Of a stretch of DNA of 64,000 nucleotides, positions 56,801 through 64,000 are shown one piece after another. Positions within the stretch are counted from its first letter, which is position 1; every line of letters begins with the position of its first letter. The translations under genes were made by a program, and so were the position numbers. Origin of the DNA: Dendrobium chrysotoxum (taxonomy: Eukaryota; Streptophyta; Magnoliopsida; Asparagales; Orchidaceae); NCBI GenBank assembly GCA_019925795.1, contig CM034312.1, positions 20,673,914 to 20,737,913 of the forward strand, in the 5' to 3' direction. Below the pieces are notes generated by a model. It searched no databases, was not told where the DNA came from, and worked only from the letters and a program-made list of their open reading frames with translations.

Positions 56801-58946
56801 AAATAAAAGCATAATTACTAAACAACCTCTCCCTAAGTAATTTCCCTCCTAAACCTCCCCCTCCTATTTGAATTCGCCATCAATGCATGGGCCCCACAAA
56901 GGGGCCGACTGCTCCCTGTTCCGCCTGACATAGGCCAGTAGCCGGCCCTGGTGTTGAGCCGTCTGGACCGGTCCAGGATGTAAAGGTTTAAATATTTTAG
57001 ATAACACTTAACGACAATTTAAAAGTAGGCAGGGCATTTAAGGTTGTTGATTTGCGTAGATGACACTTGTAAGAATTAATGGATAACTAGTTTGATCTTA
57101 AGCGCCTCAAACATGGTGGGAAATAGTATAACGACAATTTGCTTTTGATGAATAGGGAGGCGGATAGGAGACGGTTGGAAGTAATTGCATAATATTAGAT
57201 TTTACATTAGATTGGAGATGATTTTCTTTATTTTTTTTAGTTTAGATCACTTCATGCCATCTTGATGGTATATTTTTCCTTCCCCTTTCTAGTATTGGGT
57301 AGAGAGAGAAAGTGAGAGGAGAGAGAGACTATAGAGGGAAAGGAGAGAGAGGAAGTGTCGACCAAAAGGGAAGTGGAGTTTGGAAGAAATTTGGAGTTTT
57401 TTCTTTACAATTGAATGAAAATTAATTATAATGAGGGATCTATTTATAATGGTCAATTTTTCAATCAAATCCTAATTAGAAGCATAAAGGTGGAAATTTA
57501 TTTAAATAAACTAAACTTATCCTTACTTCCACTAATCCCCTCCTACTTGACTCGTCACCAATCTTATCATTTATTGATAAAGTAATAAGAAAATTATCGA
57601 AGGAGTGATTGGCCTTGCCCTTATTTTTTTCTTATGAAATTAATAGGAAGATATTCTAGGGGGTTGATGGGCCATACAGGGGAAGTGAAGTTTGGAAGAA
57701 ATTGAGTTTTTTCCCTCTATCTCTCTCTTCTCTTTTTTCTTATAATTTTTTTCAAGGGGCAGAGCGGCTCAATATAGAAATATTAAAACATTTCATTCAT
57801 TCTAACAATCCATCTTCTAAATTCTAGGGCCTTATTTATTGTAAAAAAGAAGGATCATGAGCATAATTACTGGAAATAATCTAAAATAAGAAAAACTTAA
57901 CTCTTATTAAATAGATAATTCTAAATGCATCTAAGAAAAAAAAATCTAATATTTTCTGAACATAAGAAGTGCTAAACTAGGAAAAATGACTCATCAATTG
58001 TGTCGTCAATGCTGATTGTTTGTCTCGATCAAATGAACATCATTTGGCTTGTGCTCCATCGGCTCTCACGTAATGAGAAACACATGCAATGTGATTACAT
58101 ATTTGAGGCTATCGAGGGTATAAGAGGTGTTTTTACAAATAATAATCCTTTGAATCATCTTTTAGTAAAGATTTAAGAAACTATGTCTCCAGTTTTCTAG
58201 CTGGAAAGTGTCGATTCTTATTACTTGGAAGTGCGTATGTACGTTGACAACAATTGGTCAATGTGCTATACGTCAGCCAAACAATTCCCATTAAAGTTGC
58301 TTCAGAATTATCTAATTGTCTATTTCTTTATTGCTTAACCTGCCACGAATTTAATGATAATGAGGAGCCTATGTGATTTCAATATTTAAATTGGGCTAAT
58401 ATCAGTGTTGGTATTCCATTTTTGTCTCTATGCTATGTATTATGTTTACATAAAATGTCAAAATGGTCCCTGGACGATTTTATGGTTCTATTTTAGTCAT
58501 AGACGATAAATGTGGTCAATTTAGTCTCTTAACTATTCAAATTTGATCCAAAATAGTTCTATTAGATTATTTTGAATCAAATTTAAAGAGTCAAGAAATT
58601 ATTTTGGATCAATTTGAGGAGTTGAGAGATTAAATTGAACACATTATATAGTTAGGGATTAAAATGGGCACCTGATAAATATAGTCCATGTGCTATTTTG
58701 ATTTTTTATCATTTTGTTTACTACATTCAAGTGAAATTGAGATGCATTCCAACTAATAAACATTTTATATTGTACATTTATATTTCATTAGATATTTAGA
58801 AATTCACAATTTCAGTCATATAATTGGCCTAGACAATCTCTTTCATAATACTTCATTTTGTTTATATTCTTCAGATATCAGGCGGGTGGAGGCATACAAT
58901 GGCTCTCACATCTGATGGAAGGTTATACGGCTGGGGATGGAATAAG
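30946..58946 (+). CDS. UVR8: Ultraviolet-B photoreceptor UVR8 (RCC1-repeat protein), exons 1-7, 3' part outside window
   Basis: UVR8 is a seven-bladed beta-propeller that exists as a homodimer. UV-B, sensed by tryptophans, splits it into monomers that bind COP1 to start photomorphogenic gene expression. Joining 30946-31015, 40372-40558, 41313-41459, 41934-42015, 43359-43514, 49613-49786 and 58875-58946 gives an uninterrupted 296-residue frame. All borders are GT-AG. The start MADSPARHVV is 8 residues shorter than the Arabidopsis N-terminus, and every landmark keeps that offset. W225 and W277 in GWRHT motifs correspond to W233 and W285; W86, D88, R138, E174 and R278 match dimer-interface positions W94, D96, R146, E182 and R286. 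The third GWRHT, last blade and C-terminal COP1-binding region must lie past 64000. No disabling change is visible. Introns are swollen by retroelements. Confidence 0.95.
31016..32755 (+). other. UVR8 intron 1, first part: nothing recognised
   Basis: AT-rich intron sequence. A CT-rich segment at 32340-32570 may be an old LTR or promoter relic, but no element ends are visible. Confidence 0.5.
32756..32804 (+). repeat. (TG)n(TA)n microsatellite in intron 1
   Basis: TGTGTGCGTGTG followed by about 16 TA units. Confidence 0.9.
32806..32880 (+). mobile_element. LTR U3 fragment, same family, plus orientation
   Basis: GAGCCTAAGATCACTTAATT and a GGCACTTAAATGTTGAACGA segment match 2352-2410 closely and the reverse complement of the complete LTR's U3. 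Confidence 0.6.
33000..33975 (-). mobile_element. LTR relic with a ~30-bp tandem array
   Basis: The left part (33110-33170: TTTTTACGTAAAAAACCTGA, then AAGGGAAAAACTATGGGGAC and CCAGTT) matches the U5 side of the LTR at 8370-8430. The right part (33400-33960) is a degenerate array of TCGTAGTTGG, GCGATGGTGGTCGGAGG and GGACTATAGTCG words, like the array at 6480-6990. Frames on either strand are array artefacts. It lies inside UVR8 intron 1. Confidence 0.65.
33985..37060 (-). pseudogene. Decayed RTE-type LINE, antisense in UVR8 intron 1
   Basis: Read on the minus strand from 37060, the endonuclease motif WIFLGGDFNRHKES (about 36880) comes first. A segment matching KERWKYYF follows (about 36120). 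After a roughly 700-bp foreign insertion, the reverse transcriptase region appears with ENQFDFITEKSLIDVILVLRQ (about 35020), LHMIFIKLEKAYN and the catalytic-box relic FANNIVLISET (about 34670). The C-terminal IEDKVIVNRLK segment follows near 34160. It is heavily mutated; domain order and spacing identify the RTE group. The many small ORFs here are shadows. Confidence 0.7.
35270..35970. other. Unclassified ~700-bp insertion inside the antisense LINE
   Basis: LINE similarity stops near 35270 (after CACTACAATATTCTTATA) and resumes near 36000. The intervening DNA contains the palindrome-like pair AATCAAACTAAAGAATC / GATTTTAGTTTGATTCTC (about 35805-35850). No terminal repeats could be confirmed. 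Confidence 0.35.
37330..37740 (+). pseudogene. Possible second LINE 3' remnant
   Basis: With frameshifts, sequence from about 37495 reads FKWFGHVLHSIEH, similar to the RWFGHV motif near the C-terminus of RTE LINEs. A matching tail follows to about 37740. There is no poly-A or TTG tail. Tentative. Confidence 0.3.
38341..38660 (-). CDS. Unrecognised protein, candidate first exon of a gene nested antisense in UVR8 intron 1
   Basis: The frame begins MEVPAWDYGLVLDEDDNIDI and is about 106 codons long, acidic at the start and basic at the end (RQRLLRL). It ends exactly at a splice-donor consensus AAG|GTGAAC, which also creates the stop codon if unspliced. Upstream on the same strand the leader is CT-rich and carries a telo-box (AACCCTAACCCTAG, about 38840). 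The local GC content is far above the rest of the intron. I recognise no family. It may be a host gene fragment, a captured exon, or the leader ORF of an LTR element whose LTR is at 39500-39960. Confidence 0.35.
38661..39500 (-). other. GC-skewed, C-rich (minus strand) leader-like region
   Basis: Strong strand asymmetry: the plus strand is G-rich with GGGGAGGG words, the minus strand is C/T-rich. Proline-rich minus-strand frames and glycine/arginine-rich plus-strand frames result from the skew and are not called. Confidence 0.45.
39500..39960 (-). mobile_element. Possible LTR (minus orientation) next to the GC-rich segment
   Basis: On the minus strand: a GGCATTTGAGTCTTTTCC segment, GGCTATTTATAAGCC (about 39640), then AATGGATGATTATTATGAAA and TTTTCTTGCATTGG. 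This order of promoter and polyadenylation-like sequence is typical of plant LTRs. No partner LTR or primer-binding site was seen. Confidence 0.35.
40372..40558 (+). CDS. UVR8: UVR8 exon 2
   Basis: 187 nt after acceptor TAACAG, encoding S24 to W86. It includes VCSWGRGEDGQLGHGDAED and VTCGADHTTAY, and ends within the TGG of YSWGW at donor TG|GTATTA. Confidence 0.95.
40559..41312 (+). other. UVR8 intron 2
   Basis: 754 bp, AT-rich, no element recognised. Confidence 0.9.
41313..41459 (+). CDS. UVR8: UVR8 exon 3
   Basis: 147 nt after acceptor TTGTAG. It encodes GDFGRLGHGNSSDVFTPQPI through IKQIACGDSHCLAVTMQG to VVQ, ending at donor AG|GTCTGT. Confidence 0.95.
41460..41933 (+). other. UVR8 intron 3
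   Basis: 474 bp, T-rich, no element recognised. Confidence 0.9.
41934..42015 (+). CDS. UVR8: UVR8 exon 4
   Basis: 82 nt after acceptor TTGAAG. It completes SWGRNQNGQLGLG and ends PQKIQAFQ at donor CAG|GTACCA, phase 0. It carries R138, the equivalent of the dimer salt-bridge Arg146. Confidence 0.95.
42016..43358 (+). other. UVR8 intron 4, nothing recognised
   Basis: 1343 bp, AT-rich, no element recognised. Confidence 0.85.
43359..43514 (+). CDS. UVR8: UVR8 exon 5
   Basis: 156 nt after acceptor TGTCAG, encoding KMVAAGAEHSAAVTEDGG and FGWGWGRYGNLGFG through to VCADD. The donor is GAT|GTATGT, phase 0. It includes E174, W188, W190 and R192. Confidence 0.95.
43722..44450. repeat. ~372-bp diverged tandem duplication in intron 5
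   Basis: Landmarks recur at an offset of about 372: GT(G/A)ATTGTTCAG (43729 and 44101), TACCTAAACTGAGAA, and CCAAGAAACCTCTGATTG. The copies have diverged noticeably, so the event is old. Confidence 0.75.
46495..46672 (+). mobile_element. 5'-truncated RTE LINE tail
   Basis: About 180 bp matching the last part of the LINE at 49967-52321: TTAGAAATGATCTTTCTTTA, then CCGACCCCACATAGTGGGAT and a TTGTTGTTGTTG end. Only the last codons of the polyprotein remain. Confidence 0.8.
46751..46818. repeat. 34-bp tandem duplication
   Basis: CGGTT(A/G)AGGGAGAGCTTTAT units start at 46751 and 46785. Confidence 0.9.
47540..48130 (+). mobile_element. LTR-like segment related to the chromovirus LTRs, plus orientation
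   Basis: The order of features matches the reverse complement of 56474-56975: GC-rich AGCCCTGGCTGAACC, TTGTGGGGCC, TTTAGGGTTATG, GCTAGGGTTTGTGGGAGAGC and CCTCTCGAATAGTAGATCAA. It looks like a diverged solo LTR in intron 5. Confidence 0.5.
49613..49786 (+). CDS. UVR8: UVR8 exon 6
   Basis: 174 nt after acceptor TTGCAG, phase 0 at both ends. It encodes the first CGWRHT motif (W225, equivalent to W233) and GALYTYGWSKYGQLGHGDFE, ending TISQ at donor CAG|GTCTTA. Confidence 0.95.
49951..49966. repeat. 16-bp target-site duplication of the intron 6 LINE, left copy
   Basis: TGTCATTGACTTCATT, repeated exactly at 52322-52337 after the LINE's TTG tail. Confidence 0.85.
49967..52321 (+). mobile_element. 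RTE-type LINE with target duplication, internally deleted
   Basis: Flanked by exact 16-bp direct repeats and ending in TTGTTGTTG, as RTE elements do. The 5' start (GCCAGGTCCCAAGTCCGG) is present, so both ends are retained at 2.35 kb. The middle of the reverse transcriptase is missing. It is in the same orientation as UVR8, within intron 6. Confidence 0.85.
50048..52229 (+). pseudogene. LINE endonuclease/reverse transcriptase polyprotein, broken
   Basis: Frame 50048-50683 holds the APE-type endonuclease: RIRTWNIGSLTDK, LCTQETKWVGG and IISAYAPQ, stopping where the GDFN-like catalytic motif should be (LGLDGGI). Frame 50991-51302 covers the linker (KQRDMTSKDLVQVKCIKDEY). The RT region reads AVAPDDIPIEVWKCLGDEG, then jumps from FKNIGD to FADDIVLVDKT (about 51550). 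The palm core between them is deleted, although the FADD catalytic box is kept. The C-terminal frames 51684-51875 and 51885-52229 include RMLRWMSGFTLKDRI and RLRWFGHIKRWP, separated by one stop. No active enzyme is possible. Confidence 0.85.
52488..52957 (-). repeat. 3' LTR of the intron 6 chromovirus
   Basis: About 470 bp, starting TGATAGGAAACAAA on the plus strand and collinear with 56474-56975. The right edge is set at GGTCCA but is uncertain by some tens of bases. A target duplication could not be confirmed. Confidence 0.7.
53034..54931 (-). pseudogene. Chromovirus RNase H, integrase and chromodomain relic
   Basis: 54931-54650 encodes the RT/RNase H junction (AFERLKTAMTTITVLTLPNF, ILKQKLRPIAYFSQVL). 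Continuation to about 54440 has RHFIVRTD and LSKLLD. 54257-54045 carries the integrase zinc-binding end (ELHESAVRGYLGVQKTYRRL, KCEVCQSNK). Broken frames down to 53250 cover the core and VFHVSQFMRA. 53234-53034 ends in KEVLIKWKTYL, a truncated chromodomain, which in active elements guides integration to chromatin. Stops and frameshifts are numerous. Confidence 0.8.
54992..56393 (-). pseudogene. Chromovirus gag and protease-start relic
   Basis: 56393-56196 encodes a heptad-rich N-terminus (MDALEGKMEQLKAKVEE, RLSTIENRFGNFEKKM), likely a coiled coil. About 55900-55630 holds the gag core (YYAINGLTEGEKLMATGLCL, then a GEFKKCLLERF segment). 55580-55398 and 55357-54992 continue to the protease entry (MKVKGEIVDKEIV), where the frame breaks at the active site. 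A run of about 25 C at 55319-55343 encodes poly-Gly on this strand. Confidence 0.75.
55319..55343 (+). repeat. Poly-C run of about 25 in chromovirus gag
   Basis: Uninterrupted C run, ending CGGGGCAAAC. Confidence 0.85.
56474..56975 (-). repeat. 5' LTR of the intron 6 chromovirus
   Basis: Starts TGATAGGAAACAAATG on the plus strand. It shares GATGGATCTTCAATTC, CTCCCAATCCCTAGC, GCACCTAAGAGAAAACTCAG and ATGCATGGGCCCCACAA with the left LTR. An A-rich insertion lies at 56765-56800. Confidence 0.75.
56976..58452 (+). other. UVR8 intron 6, right part: nothing recognised
   Basis: AT-rich with a GAGAGA-rich stretch at 57300-57355; no element ends or coding signal. Confidence 0.5.
58453..58712. mobile_element. 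Fold-back MITE
   Basis: Two roughly 100-bp arms in inverted orientation (58453-58556 and 58600-58712) around a 43-bp centre. The inner arms pair best: AATTTGATCCAAAATAG against CTATTTTGGATCAAATT-type sequence, and GTCAATTTAGTCTCTTAACT against GGTTGAGAGATTAAATTGA-type sequence. The class is unclear; no target duplication was fixed. Confidence 0.6.
58875..58946 (+). CDS. UVR8: UVR8 exon 7
   Basis: 72 nt after acceptor CTTCAG, encoding ISGGWRHTMALTSDGRLYGW and GWNK. It holds W277 and R278 (equivalent to W285 and R286). The donor is AAG|GTTCTT. The next expected exon (starting FGQ) is not found before 64000. Confidence 0.94.
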
Positions 58947-59389
58947 GTTCTTAGAAAAAATTAATCTTTATTTACTTCATAAACGACCTATATTCTGTGG
59001 TTGCTTTGTATTAAAAATTTAAAAAAGCTCATTCAGAAGGTCATACAATTCCTTAATAGGGGTTTGTTGCCGTTTGAAATCTACTTGGATATGTTCCTAA
59101 TTGGAGAGATATCCATTTAATATTCTAATTTATGACAAATAGAGTTTTACACAATTGCTTGCCCTCTTCTAGAGGGTTTTACTAATTATATAGAGAAGAA
59201 AATAAGAGACGTGCAAGGTAGTGATTGAGTGATACTCAATTGGATCTGCCCTAATGAGATAGAAATTAATTATTATGAATATTTATAGTTATACTAATTA
59301 ATTATATGTATTGCTAGCCATAATTTATAAATAATAATTGATACGGTAGTAAATATTAATAAATGCATATATCATTTGATATCTTCTAC

Positions 59390-62300
59390 CAAATTACTCC
59401 TGGTTTTACAAGAAGCACTAATCTTCTTTCAAGAAATTGATGTCTTTATCGCATCATCTCCCTTGTAAATATGTCTGCAATATGAAGGTTTGTGGAGATA
59501 TGAGGAACAAAGATACTTTGAGTGTCGAAAGCTTCCCTACTTGAGTGACAACCAACTTCAATATATTTTGTTCACTCCTGATAAACTAGATTGTTAGCAA
59601 TTTAGATGTCAATTGTATTTTTTTCATGTAGAGGGGTGAGATTTTTCTAAGAAAAAATAAATTGATATTGAAGTTCATGAAGCCAATAATCTTTGAACTT
59701 GTTGTAGATATTGCATGATATTTTGCCTTGTAGATGATTTGGATGGCCATGGTGCTTTTTGATTTTCCATGAGATCAAAGAATCACCAAGAAACATATAC
59801 CAACCTGTGACAAAGCGCCAGGTATTAGGAGACCCAACCTAATTTGCATCATTATAAACCACAAGATGAAAAATAGAACGAAATGAAAAGAACGAGCCCC
59901 AATTAAGTTTCCCAATGAGATATCAAATGATTCAACAAATGTTGGCTAAATTTAAGTGACAATAAGTTTGTATAAATTGATTTGTTGAAGTGCGAAGGAA
60001 ATATTTGATTAAGTAATAGTCAAATAGTTTAAGCTGTCTACAAATTATCTATATGTAGTTGGATCAATAAGATCACCCTTCTCGTTGTGATACTTCGTGT
60101 TTACTTCCTAATGAATGTGCACAAAAGTTGCATTTTGTAGGTCCGCCAAAGTCATCATATAGTGTGTATACTTATGTTAGTTTAAGAATGTACTATATAC
60201 ATTAGCTTGAACCTCTAATCCTAAAAAAGTTAGGAAGAGCAATAAGAATTTTCATATAAGTCGTGGCCTAAAGATAATGCATTAACATGAACCAAATGTT
60301 GTACATGGCTAATTAAGTCAAATCTATTCTGGTAATGATAATGCATCAACATGAACTAGAAGAAGTCTACTTCCAGTGAAGATTTTATAGAGAAATAATG
60401 TTGAAAGAAAGAGTATTGTTCAAAAAGAAAAAGTAAGTTGGGTTATTCAAAATTTATCAAACCCATAAATGAGGAGCCTATTTTAATTAATACATGGAAT
60501 GCTTCAGTCTGTATACTTCTGTAGGAGGAGAGATGGGAATACTAGGTGGGAGAGGAAGGTAGATTTCTTCTTTGAGATCACCATGAAGAAGGTTTTTCTT
60601 TACATCGATTTGGTTTATTGGCCATCCTTGTGAAGCAATAATTGAGGCATTAGTACTATGATCATTGTTGCTACAGGAGCAAAAGTTTCTTTATAATCAA
60701 TCAAATTTTCTTATTTGTTACTAAGGATGACGGAATGTGCTTTGTAGCGATTTAGGCTACCATTAGTGCAAAGTTTGTTTTAGTAAGCTTATTTGCATCT
60801 TAGGGCTTTAATATTTGGGTTACTCTGAATTGTCACCCTAGTATGATTATATTTGAGAGTCCGAAGTTTATTTAGCAAGTGCCTCTTTCCAACAATCATA
60901 TTTACTAGCCTCTACATAGCTTGAAGGAATAGGAATCGACGCTAATATAATGTGTAAGCCATATCAATTTAGAGAGTGAGATATTTTGGAAGATTATCTG
61001 GCAGTGGTGTTAGGGGTGAAAAACGTGACTAAAATCTTGTTAGCTGGCTTAGGTGGTTGATCAATGCAGACTCAGGTGACGAATTTGTTTGCACAGGCAT
61101 GAATGACAAATTTGGCTCAAGATATGGTAGAATTGAATGTTTTCGTTCATACATGAATCCTTTTTTAAATCATATAGGGCTAGAATTTTGTTCATCAAAA
61201 CAAAAAATAACAGATTTCTTGTAGGGCTTAACATTACTATGGAAGAAGAATTAATGTTTAAGGAAAACCACATAACAAGAGATTCAAAATATTTTGGAGT
61301 TTGGATCATAACACATAGCCTTTGTGTGAAGTGTTATAGCCCATAAATGCGCATTTAATAACTTGAGTTGAAAGTTTATGATGTTCATGTGTTGATAAAT
61401 GAATAAAATAAATACAACCAAATGTGTGCAAGTCATTCTAGCTAGGATGCTTCTGAAAGAGATGATGATAAGTAGAGAAACTCTAATATCTGAGAGGGCA
61501 ATCTATTAACTAGATAGATCACCATGTGTAATGCTTTAATCCATAGTTTTGATGAAATTGAAGATTTTGGCAATAAAGTTCAAACATCTAATAGGTGGTC
61601 GTTTTTACATTCACCAACATCATTTTATTGTGGTTTTTAATGAGATGATGTCTAAAAAGTAATTCCTTTTAAAGAAAGCCACGAGCTTCATGTCACATAT
61701 ATTCACTTTCATTGTTGAATCTTAGTACTTTGATGTAGATTAAAATGGAGTCTCAACATAAGCGATAAAATTTTAAAACAATGAATACTTCTTTTTTTTT
61801 TAACGAAAAAAGTAAATTGAGGTATGCTTGTTGTAATCACTAATAAATATTTTAAAATATTTACAATTTCTGCAGTATAATAGAATGATACACCATGCGT
61901 CATTATAAATCAATTCAAAATAATTTTTAGAACGACTACTATGTGATGGAAAACAAAGTTTCATGTTTTTCTCACTATTTTCCACATCGAGCACCAAATG
62001 AAGAATGAAAAGTGAAATGATCTTTCTTTGCCAATAACCCATAATTTATTAAATGAGATAAAATAGCAAATTCATATGATTTAATTGTTTGTGCTAGAGA
62101 ACATTATTTTAATTTACTATAATATACAAATCAATGAAATCATCTTAGAAATAGAAGGTTGTAAGGGAAAAAATTGTCTAATCTTAGGCCTTTTTATGAG
62201 TATTTTTCCCATCAGTTAATCCCATACAATGTAACCATCACGAGAGAATAGAATATCATAATTAGTATCAATTAATTGTTCAACTGATATGAGATTAATT

Positions 62301-63200
62301 GAGAGCTTCGAAGATATCTTTATATTTTTCATTGAATGATTAATGTCCCCAATAACTTTAATATGTAATTGACTATCATTAACAATATGAGTAGATGATG
62401 ATCCATGCAATCATTGAATATTATGAAGCAAAAGTTATATTATTCATATGATTAGAAGCACTAGAATCCACGAGCCAAGGTGAAGAGGAGTGCTCATTCA
62501 TAGATGGGAGCTCTAAAGCTGATAGAGCTTTAATTATTATCAGTAGAACTAGTTTAAGAGTATCTTTAGGTTTATCCACAACTGCGAAACCTATAACTTG
62601 ATTTGTAACAACTACTTGTTTAGAATTTAGTTATTGATTTTGAGTATGTTTCCTACATTCCTTAATAATGTGCACAAACAATTGTCAAATTGTTTTTCAC
62701 AATTAGCAACAACTTGTGCATAGCCCTTGCAAGTGAAGCATTGTATCTATTGCCTAACATTTCCTTTATTTTCCTCATGGGTTGCATATGCAACAATATT
62801 CCCATGCACTTGATGTTGTTGATGTATGATTTGAGCTGCAAATCATTGTTCCTCTCGAATCAATTTTGTAAAGCACATTCATTGAAGGAGAGGGATTTTA
62901 ATTCATCAGATTGGAATGAACGACCTTGAATTCGGCATGAAGTTTCATCAAGAATTAATCTCATTTGCGTTATTTGTTAACCTTTTGAACAACCAATAGA
63001 GGTTCTTATGGTATTAGCATAAATTATATAAAAGGATTTCATCTAGAAGTTTTGAAGCCTAAAGAGATAGTCATAAATCAAGAGGTCTCCTTGAGTGTAA
63101 TTAGCAATCTTATATTTTTATGTGAAACATCTTGCTATATTATTTTGATTATAAACTTTTCATAAATACTGTCTCATATCTTTGATTGTCTTATATGACC
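59390..63200 (-). pseudogene. Decayed Ty1/copia polyprotein, antisense in UVR8 intron 7
   Basis: Read from right to left: gag with a knuckle relic (CFTCKGYAQVVANCE, about 62735); the pre-integrase segment 62410-62216 (LHIKVIGDINHSM, KLSINLISVEQLIDTNYDIL); integrase remnants (about 61900-61060); and reverse transcriptase with GSLNRYKAH and DYKETFAPVATM (about 60740-60700), HGDLKEEIYLPLPPSIP (about 60590) and YRLKHSMY. RNase H follows with FVPHISTNLHIADIFTREMM (about 59490). The domain order gag-IN-RT-RNase H defines copia. Stops are frequent. Confidence 0.85.
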
Positions 63201-64000
63201 TTAGATTGAGAACAATTACTAAATCAATTGATCTTAAGATTCAAGTCATGACTCTTACATCTTCATTTTGCTATTGAGCCAATTTTGGCAATTTTTATGG
63301 TGCAAGATCACTCTCATCAATGTGTTCTCATAATTCTTTTACATAGAAAATATTTGAAATTGAAATCCCCATGTAGAATAATTTTTACTTGTGAGACAAA
63401 CGCCAAAAATATCCGAACTATTTATTGTTATGTTGGACATAGTTGCCATATTCTTTTAGTTCCAATGTGCAAGAAGAGATGGTGGGTCGATGGGCGTTCA
63501 CGATATCGAGCTAATAAAAGAAGGGCCTTGGTTGGTCAGCAGAATAACTAACTCGAAATAGGTCTCAAAAGTAAGAAGTGGATTAGTGGAACGATACGTC
63601 GGTTGTCAAGAAGTAAATTTGCTTGGTTGAAATGGACTTGCGTTGGATTGCAAGTTTTGTGGATTTGCGAGGTCGCAACAGGCTCATGCAGGATCAGGGG
63701 TTTGATGAGTCAAAGAGGTATGCTAGTGATTGAACAGTAGTTCACAAGGTAAGCAAGGCTTCGACAAGTGAGTTCCTCCCAAATCTTTACGGGGATCCCT
63801 AAGTGATCTTCATAGAATTGGAGGTTGACAAACAACAGGATCCTCATGGATCCTTACACAAGATCCTCAAAGGGATCTTCACAAGACTTAAACCGAGTGA
63901 AAGACAAGATAGAAGTTTGAATGTTGACTCGAAAACCAAAACAAATAGAGCTATGCACAAATTACGTTCCATCCTCTAGAGGGTTCTTCTCATAATATAG
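63201..64000 (+). other. Intron 7 continuation, possibly copia leader or LTR; nothing firm
   Basis: Less AT-rich than the copia relic and directly upstream of its gag, so it may be leader and LTR, but no second LTR is present to compare. A CAC/GGATCC(T/C)-type word repeats at 63790-63890 (GGGATCCC, AGGATCCTCATGGATCC). Confidence 0.3.

Larger units (their letters stand above)
52488..56975 (-). mobile_element. Ty3/gypsy chromovirus, internally deleted, antisense in UVR8 intron 6
   Basis: Two LTRs of about 470 and 500 bp flank a 3.5-kb interior coding on the minus strand. Next to the right LTR is a primer-binding site relic (ATTATTATCAGAGCAC, near 56468), close to the initiator-Met-tRNA type TGGTATCAGAGC. 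The order is gag, protease start, RNase H, integrase and chromodomain. Reverse transcriptase has been lost between about 54990 and 54930. The LTRs are clearly diverged, so the insertion is older than the one at 8272. Confidence 0.85.

Noticed and set aside
58947..64000. UVR8 exon 8 (FGQVGVG-type sequence)
   Set aside because: No in-frame match with a splice acceptor was found; all coding resemblance here is to copia on the other strand.

Overview
This is a stretch of flowering-plant nuclear DNA. Introns are very long with GT-AG borders, the background is AT-rich, and remnants of nearly every plant transposon class are present. Only one clear host gene is visible: the first seven coding exons of the UV-B photoreceptor gene UVR8 on the + strand, from 30946 to 58946, continuing past the right edge. 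Kilobase introns, RTE-type LINEs and abundant Ty3/gypsy LTRs would fit a large-intron angiosperm, possibly a palm-like monocot. That lineage guess is inference only.

Left half (1-30.6 kb): intergenic, built almost entirely of mobile elements. In order: a non-autonomous hAT element with terminal inverted repeats and an 8-bp target duplication (973-2008); a U3-type LTR fragment (2059-2665); a CACTA-like end (3293); a decayed Ty3/gypsy pol with its LTR (3510-6440); a repeat-rich LTR relic (6440-7140); and a complete LTR retrotransposon (8272-15106) with exact ACTAT target duplications. That element carries only a frameshifted gag plus three separate tandem-repeat arrays, so it is a gag-only, non-autonomous element. 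Beyond it lie a gypsy gag-protease relic (16290-16975), an ORF1-only LINE retroposon with a 16-bp target duplication and poly-A (18200-20180), a Tourist-like MITE (24100-24207), an RTE LINE 3' piece (25236-25914) and several LTR relics.

Right half (30.6-64 kb): UVR8. Its exons are intact and splice in frame to 296 residues. They include the two GWRHT motifs with the tryptophans equivalent to Arabidopsis W233 and W285. The third GWRHT repeat and the C-terminal C27 region must lie beyond 64000. Introns 1, 5, 6 and 7 are 9.4, 6.1, 9.1 and over 5 kb because they hold retroelements. Intron 1 has LTR relics, an antisense RTE LINE and a GC-rich antisense gene-like segment. Intron 5 has a tandem duplication, a LINE tail and an LTR-like segment. 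Intron 6 has a target-duplicated RTE LINE, a Ty3 chromovirus that has lost reverse transcriptase, and a fold-back MITE. Intron 7 has an antisense Ty1/copia relic.

The most unusual structure is one LTR family, seen in at least six places. It keeps a conserved U3 core and TATA box, but several copies carry different short tandem-repeat arrays next to the TATA box. Its one complete copy repeats a similar unit again inside the element, beside an oppositely oriented TATA box.
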